Source of the DNA: Pollenia angustigena
Taxonomy: Eukaryota; Arthropoda; Insecta; Diptera; Polleniidae
DNA: 64,000 nucleotides
NCBI GenBank assembly: GCA_930367215.1
Contig: OV884058.1
Location: 200,712,208 to 200,776,207 of the forward strand
Direction: 5' to 3'
The notes under the pieces are model-generated. The model was given only the letters and a program-made list of their open reading frames with translations. It ran no database searches and was not told the origin of the DNA. This document shows positions 43,801-55,642 of the stretch, piece by piece (within the stretch, counting starts at the first letter, position 1; each line of letters begins with the position of its first letter). The translations under genes and the position numbers were made by a program.

Positions 43801-45011
43801 GGTGGAGGGTATCAAAGATTCGCATAGATGAATATATAACTCTAACTTATTTTCTTTTAAGAATAAAATGACTAGGGAAGTTGGAAACCATAGTATGTAA
43901 CGTAATTGAGAGTCATATACCTTTAAAAAAGCAGCCTATATCTTGATTTACATAAAACTTTAAAAAATCTTTAGGTTTCAGCGGTATTTTTAAAAAAATT
44001 CCCGCTAAATTAAATATTTAGCGGTTTCTAGCGGTTTTGACGTCCGATTTGGCGGGAAATGCTCAAAAAAGGTTGGCAACAGTGCTCGTCCCGCTATTTT
44101 ATCATTTTTCTTATTGCTATACTTTTTTAAAGCGTCCAAAAATAGAATGCATGTGTTTTTTGTTGTAGTTCTTATATTTCTCATAAAGAAGTGTTGCTTA
44201 CGATCAAATAAAAAAATTCATAAAAACGATAACATTAAGGAGCGTTAAATATTTCATACAAAATTATGAAAACTTGAAACCTATAAACAATAATTTGAAT
44301 AGTTGTCAGCATTTTTGTTGGTTAAATAAAAATCAAACAAAAATATTAATTGCATCAGTAAAAAAATTTTTAGAAATCAAAAAAATTTTCAAACAAGCGT
44401 TTGTTTGAAATAATTCTGCAATAATTTTTTTTTTGTGTAGATGCAAAAAGCCGCCATTGCATATCAAATAAGGCCTAATGAAACAATTTGTAAAAGCATA
44501 AGATCGAACTTCTGAAGCTCTCGAATATTTAAAGGGATTATTTTCCCACTTATCCGAGGCGAAGATAAAATCAGGAATCTTCGTAGGACCACAAATAAAA
44601 AAAAATAATGAACAATGGTGAATTCTCAATATTACTTAATAACATAGAAACACAAGCCTGAAACAGTTTTAAAGAAGAAGTTCATGTTTTACGCGGAATC
44701 AACAGAGCAGATAATTATACAGATTTAATTGAAAATATGCTTGAAAACTTTAAAGTTTTGGGCTGCCGAATGTCCTATAAAGTTCCTATGCTTAATGCTC
44801 AAATGGACCAATTTAAGGATATTATGGGAGCCTACTCAGAAGCTTAATACGAATTTCTTTACTAAAGTTACCCTCTACAGCATAATTCTTTTTTATGGCA
44901 ATCTCAATTAAATTACTTTTCTTTCTGAATGCATTGGATTTCTGAATTCACAATAGTACCCATAATTTGAAGACGAAAATATTATTTGAGCCTTTATATT
45001 TGGTAAATTTA

Positions 45012-45229
45012 GGCCCGTTTTCACAACTTACCCATAGCTAAAGGTAGGATTTTATCGGCCGTATAAAAAGTGTTCCATTGTTACAACTTTATTTTTACCT
45101 ACCAGGTTGGATGAACCTTAATTTACTTTATCGCTCACATTAGGTAAAGTAAAGTTTTAATAGTGGAACACTTTTTATAAGGCCGTTTAAAGTCTACTTT
45201 TAGCTATCGGTAAGTTGTGAAAACGGGCC
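45012..45229. mobile_element. PIF/Harbinger-type MITE, 218 bp
   Basis: Ends GGCCCGTTTTCACAACTTAC and the mirror, with TTA on both sides (45009-45011 and 45230-45232), the 3-bp duplication typical of Harbinger. The arms pair well inward (AAAAAGTGTTCCA against TGGAACACTTTTT). Confidence 0.88.
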
Positions 45230-45283
45230 TTAAAGTAGGAATTTATTTATCATCGTGAGTAACATTTATTTTATAAATTTTCA

Positions 45284-45536
45284 TATTAATTCGAATGTGT
45301 TTTCTAAGTCAAATTACAATTTTAAAAGCTTTTATACTTAAATAGTCTTATTCTGTACAATTTACTACATTGCTAACCAAAGGATAGCTAAAGTAAGCCT
45401 CGTAACAGAAATATACAAACGAAATTTTGATAGTGCATAGAAAATATTCCTGGAAAATATTTAAGGAATATGACTATTAAAGTATAAAGCTTTTAAAATT
45501 GTAATTTGACTTAGAAAACACATTCGAATTAACATG
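45284..45536. repeat. Inverted repeat with ~55-bp near-perfect arms
   Basis: ATTAATTCGAATGTGTTTTC...AAAAGCTTT at 45287-45335 is mirrored at 45480-45533. Probably another MITE; no target duplication assigned. Confidence 0.8.
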
Positions 45537-46266
45537 AACATTTGTAAATTTAAAATGTTTTTATTGATACTTGAATTGATAAAAGATTTCAGCATGAAAC
45601 ATGAAACATTATTGCTTTGAACCGCGTTCCCCACCTAGTTGTTAAAGGCTGTGGAGGAAGACATAAATTGGAAAATTGGAATACTTCGAATACACGAAGG
45701 TGGAGTACAAAATATTGTTTCCCATAAGAAATCAATAAATAAATATAATCGAAGTTGTCTCTTATCTCTTTTGCAACATGGTGCATGGCAAACAAGCAAT
45801 TAAAACATGTTTTGTTATTTAAAATATGCAACATAAATATCCAGCATGAGCAAAACATGCAAAAATAAGCATTCAAAGCAAAATATGCACTTACAAATCG
45901 ATGCTATTTTACTGCAAAAAAGATATTTAGAACATAGTAAAATATCATACTGACGACAGCAAATATGCATTTGCATACAAATCCGGGCCTTGGTTCTTAT
46001 AAATCAAGGACTTAATAGTTATAACTTTTATTCGATAAAAATTGCGAATAATAATTACGAATAAATTTATATTTTATTTATTAAGAATAATTATTATTTC
46101 CAATTTTTATTTTTAAAAATTGATGATAACTATTATGGGTATCAAATAAAAGAATTTCTCAAACATAACTATTACTATTCGATAGATATATTACTAATTA
46201 TTTTTAATAGTTATGAATAAGAAATAACATAACAGTTATAACTAATTTTAATGTGTATGTATATTA

Positions 46267-46585
46267 GGGTGGCAGCTAAATGTATGGAGCAATTTTTTTG
46301 TATTAATATTGATGTCTCCCGGGCGGAATATTGTGCCACATGGTCTAAAACTGATGTGGAAAAAATTTCAGCCAAATCGGATAACTTTTACCCCTGCCCC
46401 TTTGAGGTCAAAGTTCAAATGATAAAAAAAAAAAATTCCATACAAGCAAAAAATTTTTTTTCGAATTTTTTTTTATCATTTGAACTTTGAACTCAAAGGG
46501 GCAGGGGTAAAAGTTATCCGATTTGGCTGAAAATATTCCGCCCGGGAGATGTTGAAAATCTAAAGTTGAAATTTAGCTGCCACCC
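46267..46585. mobile_element. 319-bp foldback MITE, GGGTGGCAGCTAAAT ends, TA target
   Basis: Near-complete palindrome: GGGTGGCAGCTAAAT mirrored at the right end. Arms include CCGGGCGGAATATT and CAAAGTTCAAATGATAAAA with their inverses. TA lies on both sides (46265-46266, 46586-46587). The open frame at 46251-46490 is a by-product of the palindrome. Confidence 0.88.
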
Positions 46586-46866
46586 TAATGTATATATGCA
46601 CATGTATAATCTGCAAAAATAAAACAATTAATATCAAGAAAATATTCCAAATATTTATATAATAATATTTAAAATAGAAACTGGGAATTACTTGATAGAA
46701 TAAATTCGAAAAATGAAAAATGTTGAATATAATATTTAAAATATTTAAATATAATTTTAATGTGTATGTACATTATATATACGCAGTAAAATTAAAAAAA
46801 AAGAAAATTCTACATGATACTTAAATAAAAAGTTCACGAAGAACATAGGGCGTCGTATGTACATTA

Positions 46867-48052
46867 GGGTGTCCCAAAATTTTTTTTTTGTCAGAGGCTC
46901 AAGCATAATTTGAAAGCTTATAGGGTCCAGTATTTTTGAATTCTTTTTTAGATTTTTAGAAAGAGGTTTAGAAGTCGCGCAAATCAAGTCTTTGTTAAAA
47001 ATCGGGGTTTTCGGCCTTTTTTCATACTTGACTCATAACTTTGTCAATAACCACGTTCATTTAATTGACCGAATATTTCTAAAGAAAATTTCCCAAACTT
47101 TATTTCCATATGCAAAAACTTTAAGTTCCGGCAATATTTTTGTGCATTAAGATTCCACATATTTAGTATTTTTGTAATTTTTTAACAAATTCTGTAAAAA
47201 ACGGTTTATTACTTTTCAAATGTATATGAAAGGTATTAAAACTCATGACGCGATTTTGAATACCGATAAGTTCTTAACAATTAAGAAAAACAAAAATGGA
47301 ATTTTGTCCTACAGTTTCCGAGTTACACTATTTTTATAGTTTGTACCTTAAAAATGGTGATACTTTTTTCGTTATAATTATTGTATATTTCCATCAATTT
47401 TTATAGTTAGGTTTTAACTGTCATTAACTTCTGACATTTATTGATCTAAATTGTTACACGCTGTCATTTTCACTTTCTATTTTATGTGTGCTCCAGGAGC
47501 TATCAATTGGGCTCGCTGGATGATGCAAATTATCTATTCTTTGAAAATATGCATTTTCCGAAACCAGTTGCAATCTTTTAAAGACAAATCAACAGTTGAT
47601 GCCTTGCTTGAATTTAGTTCATTTGTTTTAAGAATATAATATATATCAAATATTGGTACCTCTGCCAGTGCCCTCGATACGATCCTCTCAATGATCTGAG
47701 CCTATTAAAGGAATTGGATAGTTATAAAATTATTAATAAAGCAGTTGCAAAAGCCTCGCTTAAAACTTTTATAGGTCATCAGTGGTACTTAACTTCGAAT
47801 TGATGAACGTATCGACACCAAAACTTTGCGCTTAATGACAAAAAAACTTGCAGATACTTCATGCAGCGATTATGAAGTAGCCAATGTAACTTTAAGAAAA
47901 CTTTAGAAATAAAGAAATTCAACAATTCATTTCAAAAGCCAGTTTAACTTCTTAAATTCTTAAAAAAAATCAAAAATACTTTACACTATAAGCTTTTTAA
48001 TTTTAATTGAGCACCTATGAAAACCAGAAAGAAAAAATTTTTTGGGACACCC
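46867..48052. mobile_element. Element with GGGTGTCCCAAAA ends, TA target
   Basis: Inverted ends GGGTGTCCCAAAATTTTTT and its mirror, flanked by TA (46865-46866, 48053-48054). Tc1/mariner-like by ends and target. 1186 bp with no recognisable transposase. Confidence 0.85.
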
Positions 48053-48210
48053 TAATGTACATGTGCACATGCATAATCTCCAAAAATAAAACAATTAATA
48101 TAAGGAAAACATTCAAAATAATTATTATCGTAAATAAAAACAATAAAAATCTTTAGTAATAGTTATCTGTAAGAGAAATAAATATTTATCGATCTTAATA
48201 GTTATGAGTC

Positions 48211-48236
48211 AATATATATATATATATATAATATAT
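48211..48236 (+). repeat. TA dinucleotide microsatellite
   Basis: About a dozen TA units, directly visible. Confidence 0.9.
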
Positions 48237-48432
48237 AATAGTTATGTTTAACAAATATTTATTTTCATTATACATAATAATTATGAGCAATTTTTAAGAA
48301 TATTTCTTAAAAGTGGTCAATTTTTTTGGTACCTGAAAAATGAGCATAATTATTTTTTAGGGTCCTTGTTATAAATATATGTATATCAAATATAAGGATA
48401 TGTGTTCAATGATCCGTTTGTTTGTTCCTACG

Positions 48433-49121
48433 CAACAAACACGAAGTCAAACCTTTGATATGAAATGACTTTATCATTTGACAAACAAACTTCTCAAACG
48501 TTTTTCAATTGTTTGAATTAACATTTAAATTCAAATTGATAATGTTTTGAAAGTAACAAATGCTTTATCAATTTGATGTCAAATGTTAAATTCAAATCAA
48601 AAACAAACTTGGCAATACTAAAGCGAAAAATAAATATAATCATTAAAAATGGCGATTAAAGTTAAATTTTTTACTTTGTGGTTACATGAGTTTTACTATT
48701 AAAAATAAATTTTAATATAAAGTGAACAGCTTATTTCTTGTGAAAAATAAAAATTATTTTTAAGTAATTACAATGATTAAAAATACGAAAAAAAGGAAAA
48801 TAAAACGGGAAATTGAAGAAAGTTTGTTGAACGATCGCGGTGCTACAATCCTCAAAATAAAAGGGAGCCAAGTAGTTTGCCTTTCCAAGAATTAGCGGAC
48901 GGAAAGAACATTATTTCATCTTTGAAAAAAAACTTTTGCCAATTACGTTTGAAAGCAAGTTGAAAATAAAGGCATTTTTCAATTTGAAAATAATTTCCCC
49001 TTTTTGTTGAGAACGCTATGATTTTCAAATGATTTTCAAATCATTATTAAACGCTTGTCGTTTGAGAAAACGTTTGATTTCAAATCATTTTCAATTTGAA
49101 ATCAAACCTCCGTGTTTGTTG
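48433..49121. mobile_element. Inverted-repeat element with CAACAAACACG ends
   Basis: CAACAAACACGAAGTCAAAC at the left is mirrored at the right (complement CAACAAACACGGAGGTTTGA). Many TTTGAAAATCATTTGAAAT-like repeats fill both sub-ends. No ORF; target duplication unclear. Confidence 0.72.
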
Positions 49122-49299
49122 GGTAAGTGAGTTTTTAGGGGTCAGTGCAATTGGAAAAAAATTATTTTATTAATATTTAGTCTTAAACTGGACACATTTC
49201 TCTATAAAATTATTTGTATACTCTTTTTATTATGTTGTGACGGAGTCTTAACGGAAAATTAATGCTAAAAAGTGTGTATGTTTTTAAAACTTTCTTCAA

Positions 49300-50240
49300 C
49301 AAAATTTAGAATGGAACCTCCTAACGGACATATAAGGCACCACTAAAGTGCTTAATATAGTGTCCATGGGCGCTTAACCTCCTATTCTAACTTGTCTCAT
49401 ATCTCCAAAACTAAATGAGATAGAAAACTGTAATACTTATCGTTGTTTGTTGGTACTTTTTTGAAATTCTGCTCTTTAAGAAAGTAAACGGGTAAAACCT
49501 GAATTTTGGTACCTTTTTGTCACCCCGTCTATCTTTTGAACCAATAAACGTAAAAATAAACATTATATCACTTTCGAAACTTATACAAATACAAATTCGG
49601 TACTTTTAAGAAATTCGAACGTTTAAGGGGTAAAGTTCGAAACTATTAATGGTACTTTTTTTACCAAAGTATTTTTCTTCTTTCTTTAGGTTATACGTAT
49701 AAAATGGGCTCCCACTACAAAATTGAAATTTTGGATACATTAATGGGGAGAAAATAGTACCAAAAATGGGATATACGGAATATGTATTAAATTTCTTTCT
49801 TAAGCGTTTTGGTTCAACAACTGGTACTTTTTTTAATTACCGGTAATAGTGGACCTTTAAAACATTAAATTAAACATGCAAGGTCCTGAGTGATTGTCTA
49901 AGAGATCTATTTGGTACTTTTTCGTACTATAACTCCTACTTTTTTATTTTCGTTAATATTGGACCTATGAAGGTCCTGAGTGGATGAGAATCTGTAACAT
50001 GGTTTTTTGGTAGTTATTTCTTCTTTAACTGGTACTTTTTGATTTTTATAAGTATCGGACCTAGAAACATGTCATGCCCTGAGTGAGTGAGGGTCTGTAA
50101 ATGGTGCTTTTTGGTACATTTTTGTTTTTTAACTGGTACTTATTGAATTTCCGTCAATATTGAACCTCAAACCATTAAATTAAACATGCAAGGTCCTGAG
50201 CGAATGATAATCTGTAAGAGGTATTTTTATGGAAAAGATC
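49300..50240 (+). repeat. Diverged tandem repeat of ~120-bp units
   Basis: Units carry AAATTAAACATGCAAGGTCC, TGAGTGA and TTTTTGGTACTTTTT in order, at least four times. Single related units lie near 53230 and 55850-55990. Function unknown. Confidence 0.8.
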
Positions 50241-51109
50241 TACTAAAGCCATTTTAACATGAGTACGCTGTTTTACAAAAATTTCGTAAATTTGCCTTAC
50301 AATTTTGACCGTTAACTTGCGCTGTTGAGTTGTGCATTTGTATAAACATATTTTGTTATCTTTCTGCAGCTTTTTATAAAAAGCAGTTATTTATTATTTT
50401 ATGTGTTCAAGATCTTGTTTTTCTATATACCACTATATAAAACCGCTTTATGTATTAATTTGGGAATTCTGTTAACATTTCACTTTCATTAATTCAGAAT
50501 TTTCTGTTTAACACACATATTTTGTAGGTCAATGACTGAGAGGAATTTAAATTTCATTTGAATTTGTTGTTGTTTATGTTTTGAATATTGGGATGGGTCA
50601 TCACTTCAAATGTTTTCAAGTTTGTTGTCTCAGTCTTTTATGTTTATTTTAATGGATTTTCTTGATTGGCACAATTTTTCACTGAATTAAAATTCTTTGT
50701 TAAGAAAAAGATTTAAGAAAAAAAATTTATGTAAATTAAAAACTTTCGTTGAAGTTAAGACCGTTATTAAAAAGTGATGTTTAAGAAATATGTCTTAGAT
50801 ACTAAAAATAATTATAATATACATAATTAATTTTATTGCTTACATTATGACAATATAAGTTTTGATATTTAACGTATTTCTTAAGACTTCTGTTTATTAT
50901 TGAATCATACATTTCGAAAAGGGCTCAGGTTCAAAACTACAAAGTGTTAAGAAGACACGAAAAACTGAATATCTCTTAAAACATTTGACTTCTTAAATCA
51001 GTGTTTTTTTCTTAAAATTGTAGGATCCTATTGATGTTATAATAGTAACCCCCTTCGAAGACTATTTTTGAATTTTAAAGGTTTAAGTAGCAAAATGGTA
51101 CCTTAAGTA
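50241..51109. other. Non-coding stretch
   Basis: AT-rich; nothing recognised. Confidence 0.5.
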
Positions 51110-51111
51110 AT

Positions 51112-52027
51112 GGGTGATTTTTTAAGAGCTATAGGAAAGTTTAAAAAAAACACATAAAATTCAGAAAAAGGCATGAAATCTTTATTTGAATCGATAGTAC
51201 GGTCCATATAATTTAATGTTTGAAGATTATTTAATGCAAATGTTGACCGTGACTGCGCCTCAAATGGTCCATCCGCTTAGTCCAATTTTGGCATACTCTT
51301 TCCAACATTTCGGCCGGTATCTCATGAATAAATGCTTCAATGTTGTCTTCCAATGCGTCAATTGAAGCGGGCATGTGTGTATAGACAGGAGCTTTAACAT
51401 AGCCCCACAAAAAATAGTCTAAAGGCGTTAAATCGCACGATCTAGGCAGCCAATTGACCGCTCCCGAACGTGAAAAAAAATGTTCACCGAACTCGCCTTT
51501 CAATAAGTCCATTGTTACGCGTGCTGTGTGGCATGTGGCACCGTCTTGTTGAAACCCAAGTCAAGCTTTTGCATTTTGGGCAAAAAAAAGTTGGATATCA
51601 TCTCACGGTAGCGCTCACCATTCACAGTTACGTTACGATTCGATTCATCTTTGAAGAAGTACGGACCAATGATGCCACCAGCCCATAAACCGCACCAAAC
51701 TGTGACTTTTTCTGGATGCATTGGTAGCTCTTGCAATGCTTCTGGCTGATCTTCACTCCAAAATCGACAATTCTGCTTATTGACGTACCCATTCAGTGGG
51801 TCGATTAAACTGACCATAAAATGGAAGAAGCGCGCGATGAACTTTCTTAACAGAGCACGCATTTTGATAATAAAATTCAATAATTTGCAAGCGTTGTTCG
51901 TTTGTAAGACGATTCATGGTTAAATTATAGACCAAACTGAAGATGTTTGACAGTGAAACAAAACACGAAACGTGCGTCAGCTGTTTAAACCAGTGTTGCC
52001 AAAAAGATAATAGCTAAAAAATCACCC
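51112..52027 (-). mobile_element. mariner-like element MLE-1, internally deleted
   Basis: Ends TGGGTGATTTTTTAAGAGCT and, on the right, GCTAAAAAATCACCC. TA-rich flanks; the exact TA duplication is blurred by one base. Contains a minus-strand transposase pseudogene. Confidence 0.87.
51231..51917 (-). pseudogene. mariner-family transposase, internal deletion and frameshift (MLE-1)
   Basis: The start is intact: ATG at 51917 gives MNRLTNEQRLQIIEFYYQN and KKVHRALLPFYG, the N-terminal helix-turn-helix of this mariner group. After FNRPTEW (near 51800) the sequence jumps directly to GYVNKQNCRFWSEDQ, so most of the DNA-binding domain and the first catalytic Asp are deleted. The DDE core follows: HPEKVTVWCGLWAGGIIGPY, QQDGATCHTA (second Asp, reached by a frameshift near 51530) and RSCDLTPLDYFLWGYVK (third). 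It ends at 51231. Confidence 0.9.
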
Positions 52028-52608
52028 GATTTATGCAATTTTTTAAAAGATTTTGGCATTTTGAAAAACATCTTAAGTCAAATTTAAAAAGTTAAAAAAA
52101 ATGTTGTTAATTATACGAATTTTCATTAAAAAACGTTTGCCCAAATTCTTTAATTTTGGTTATTTTATTTTTTAATAAAAATAATTTTTTCACCGATTTT
52201 TTCTAAAAAACTTTTTTGCTATTTTACCTCCACTTAAGATGTTTTATCAAAATGCCACAGATATAGTATTTACTATTTTAAAAGATGTGTGGTTGCGAAA
52301 AAAATTGTTGCCTTATTATGAATACCAGTGAAAATGTTGCTGCCTATTGTGAACGAAGCTTAAAAGCTTTATACACTTTTAGAAATACAACTTTCGATAA
52401 CAAACTTTTAAGAAAAGTTACTTTTTCTAAAAGGTCTTTCAATAGAAACATCAAAGCTCTGACACTTAAGAGCGGCTTTATTGTTAAAGCTTAATATATC
52501 AACCTGGAGGCCATTGATTCCGTCTGACTAGAAATGCCATTAAGCTAAAGTTTGCTAAAACCGTAAAAAAGTAAACCGCGTTTTCGGTTTTAAATTGATT
52601 AAAACCGG
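52028..52608. other. Non-coding stretch
   Basis: No supported gene; the open frame at 52285-52494 matches no family known to me. Confidence 0.5.
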
Positions 52609-52734
52609 TACACAGAAAAAAATAAAAATCGATTTCAATTAAAAAATTTGTGATATTAATTAAAAAATTAATTAATTTTGCACCAGTAAACAAACTAATA
52701 GTATCAATTAAACGTTTAATTTTTTTTCTGTGTA
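52609..52734. mobile_element. 126-bp MITE with TACACAGAAAAAAA ends (copy 3)
   Basis: TACACAGAAAAAAATAAA is mirrored at the right by TTTTTTTTCTGTGTA. The interior is AT-rich and self-complementary (AATTAAAAAATT against AATTAAACGTTTAATT). Confidence 0.82.
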
Positions 52735-53900
52735 GGTTTCGGTTCGGTGTTCGGTTTTGAAAACATCCCAGTAAAACTACATACATACATATTTTATTGT
52801 AAATAAAGAAACATTTGTTCTTTTTACTACTTATTTTAAATTAAAGTACTAACTTTAAATTATTTGTTTCAGGCTGTTATGTATAAAGTTTTTTTTTCAA
52901 GAAGTACAAGTGCTATGCGTAATTTCCAATTTCTTTTAGCATAAATACTGAGGTTTTTTTGGATGGTTTTCGGTTTTGGTTTTGAGGCATTAAAACCGCG
53001 GTTTCGATTTCGGTTAAAACCAGCAAATCCCTACATTAAACAACAAATGCAATTGATAAAATCTTATCTATATACAAATCGGCCAAGGCAAAACAGCTAA
53101 GATGACTTTCCTCCTCTGTATTTTATACATTTTATTAAAAACTGTTCAATAGTTTTAAAGTTATAAGCGTTTGCATCTGATAATGTTTGAATTTTCTAAA
53201 ATATTTAACTTAGAAACATAATATTATAGGTGCAGGGTACTGAGTGAATAAGAGCCTATAAGATGAAAAATGTTGGTACATTTTCGTTTTTCATATGGTA
53301 CTTTATGAAGTTAGAAAAAATTTGGGTTTTTAAAGTACTTAAGAGAAAAAGCGCACAATCGAGCGCTTCAATAAGAGACCTCTTATACAGCAGTAAATTA
53401 TAATGAATAAAATATGCAAAAATGCTGCTATTTAAGTGCTGACAACGATAAAGGGTTTAAAGCGAAAAAATAAATGATTTAAAAAAGGCATTTAAACCAG
53501 TAAAAGCAAAATATACATGAATATGTTTATATAGTTAGCCCTTAAAAAAGCACTTTATAGCCTATTTACACTTGAGCACATCTTTGAGGAATGCGTGGAA
53601 GTGGTTGAAAATGAAAAAAACTTGTTAAAATTTGTAACATCTTGCATCTTTCATTATACAAATGGGTATTTTCACGTGTAAGAACGAAAAAAAAAACTAA
53701 ATACATGATATGGCTGTCCTGCTCTTTTGTACAAAATATTGGTTTTTTCTAGTGATGACACTAAAATAATCGAAAGATGTTAAATGAAACAACATGAGAT
53801 GAAACATCTTTTAAAGATGAAGAAAGATGTTGATTTTTACCCTATAGAATTCTTATGGGAAGATGTTATCATCTTTGCAATAAGATGAAAGATGTTAACA
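52735..53900. other. Non-coding stretch
   Basis: Contains CGGTTTTGG / AAAACCG repeats near 52560-52610 and 52730-53030, around the MITE, and a single ~120-bp family unit near 53230. No gene. Confidence 0.5.
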
Positions 53901-53903
53901 AGT

Positions 53904-55642
53904 CGTCGTTCCGAGTTATCTTGTCGTATATCACAAATTCGAAAAAAATGAGATAAGACCGTTTCCTTTGGTAAATTTAACAGATCTATCGATCTGCGAA
54001 ATCCTCACGTCTCTATCTCTTATGGTTAATGAGATATTACGAAGCCATTTTGTTGTATATCCACTTTTGCGAAAAATTTAATGCGTTATATTATCGTTTG
54101 TAGCATAATTGTGGATATACGACAAAAAACGTATGATAATTTTCAATTAAAAAAATCTTGCGTTATCTTGTTGTATGTGAACAAAGTATATTAGGCATGT
54201 TACAAAAAAGAGACTATCTTGTTAATATTACTGTTATTTTAACATTTTTGTTTTTATATGTAAAGATATTTTACGGACGAAGTACACAACGGCTATTTAT
54301 ATTGATGAAATATTGCCTAAATTCACTTTATTGTTAAGCAGTTAAAGGTTAAATATTCAGGATGGTCCAACCATAGTGCACAATGGTAATTGTGAATAAA
54401 ACAAAAAGTTTTTAGAGAATTATCTGAATTTTTTATTATTATAGAAGAATCTATGATAACAAGGTGTGAGACAAAATATCGGCCAAATGCTCGTCGCGGC
54501 TTCGGTAGCATACCTTTGTTTTATGGTCCATATTTGCAATGCCTCTGAGACCTAATTGAGGTTCAATGTCCTTAATGTGTCAAATTATCTAATCCTTTAG
54601 CTCTTGAATTGTTCTTGTCTTATTGACGTACACTTTTTATTTTAAATATCATCGTGACGGCGAGTTAACATGGCCATTGAATTTTTCGTGCAGAGGAGCC
54701 ATTGTTTCGTTGGCCGTGTGAGACATTCTTTTGGAACTAGGTACTTATCGCCCAGGTCCATATCCTCAATTTCTGGCAAAAAGAAATCCGTTATCAGCTC
54801 GCGATAGCGAACACCATTCACAGTAAATGCTTGGCATAACTCATTTTCGAAGAAGTAAGGCCCGATGATGCCGCCTGGCCATTAACCGAACCAAGCATGC
54901 GTGCACAGGCGTTTTCACATTTTCTACAGTGCCGGTTTGCTAAAATTTGCCCACAATTATCCCGATTGTGGACTCATTTGATCGATTATGTTGACCAAAA
55001 AAATCAAGATGTGCACAAAATGTATTTTTGATCTGAACGCCCATTTTCGTAAAAGGCTTCAGCAATCTTAACGCGCTGCTCAATGGTGCACCTCTCCATG
55101 GTTGAATTTGGCACTGATACCAAGAAATGTCAAATTAAATTGGACAACAATTTGACGTTACGGTGTGACACACAGTTTTCATCGTGCAATATGGTTAGAC
55201 CACCCTTAAGTAGTAATAAACATTAAAATTATTCATACATAAGGAAATTCCATAATATAAACACTATAACTATACGTAAATATATTTGTCACTTGCATAA
55301 ATTTTCGTTTCGAAAATTATTATAAATTAATTTTCAGTGTAGGTTTTTAATACCTTATTTTGACTTATATCCCACAAACTAAAAAATATATCGCAAAAAG
55401 TGGCGTATACGACAAAATTTAAAAATTTTTTCAAACGTGATAATGGCTATAACTTAAAAATTGTTTTCCATGATTTTAGATATTTTTACATAAATCGATA
55501 AAGAACTTCAAACACAATATCTGACAAAAATATTGGACGACTTTTTTCAAGTAAATTTATGTGTATAAAAATTTTAACCTTAAGATTCGATTTCCCAAAA
55601 AAAGATTTTTGTGATATACGGCAAGATAACTTCGGCACGACG
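53904..55642. mobile_element. Inverted-repeat element with CGTCGTTCCGAGTTATC ends
   Basis: The left end CGTCGTTCCGAGTTATCTTG, continuing TCGTATATCACAAA, is mirrored at 55609-55642. AAGT flanks both sides (53900-53903, 55643-55646), a possible 4-bp duplication. 1739 bp, of which about 850 bp is the mariner MLE-2. Internal GTTATCTTGTTGTATGTGA-type motifs repeat. Confidence 0.8.
54358..55206 (-). mobile_element. mariner-like element MLE-2, nested
   Basis: Ends GGATGGTCCAACCATAGTGC and, complemented on the right, GGGTGGTCTAACCATATTGC. A minus-strand transposase remnant starts with ATG near 55100 (GAGAGGTGCACCATTGAGCA follows) and includes a segment readable as TVN.VRYRELIT.FFLPEIEDMD near 54830-54750. 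Stops and deletions throughout. It sits inside the element 53904-55642 and is younger than it. Confidence 0.82.

Larger units (their letters stand above)
42497..44084. mobile_element. hAT-type element with CACTGTTGCCAA ends
   Basis: Ends CACTGTTGCCAATTT and, on the right, TTGGCAACAGTG, with a perfect 8-bp duplication CTCGTCCC (42489-42496 and 44085-44092). Subterminal AGCGGGAAA / CCCGCTAAAT blocks are repeated near both ends. It contains a 201-bp MITE and a ~150-bp tandem repeat; no transposase ORF. Confidence 0.92.
41852..44439. mobile_element. Inverted-repeat element with TACACAGAAAA ends (copy 2)
   Basis: Left end TACACAGAAAAAATTATT. The right end mirrors it (complement TACACAAAAAAAAAATTATT), followed inward on both sides by TTTCAAACAAA-type repeats at 41880-42080 and 44330-44410. 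It contains the younger hAT element at 42497-44084. No transposase recognised. Confidence 0.7.

Noticed and set aside
46251..46490. Small protein gene
   Set aside because: It lies within a near-complete palindrome with TA flanks, so the open frame is incidental.
51990..52002. CAGTGTTGCCAA as the end of a fourth hAT element
   Set aside because: No inverted partner or 8-bp duplication was found, and it lies just inside the right end of MLE-1.
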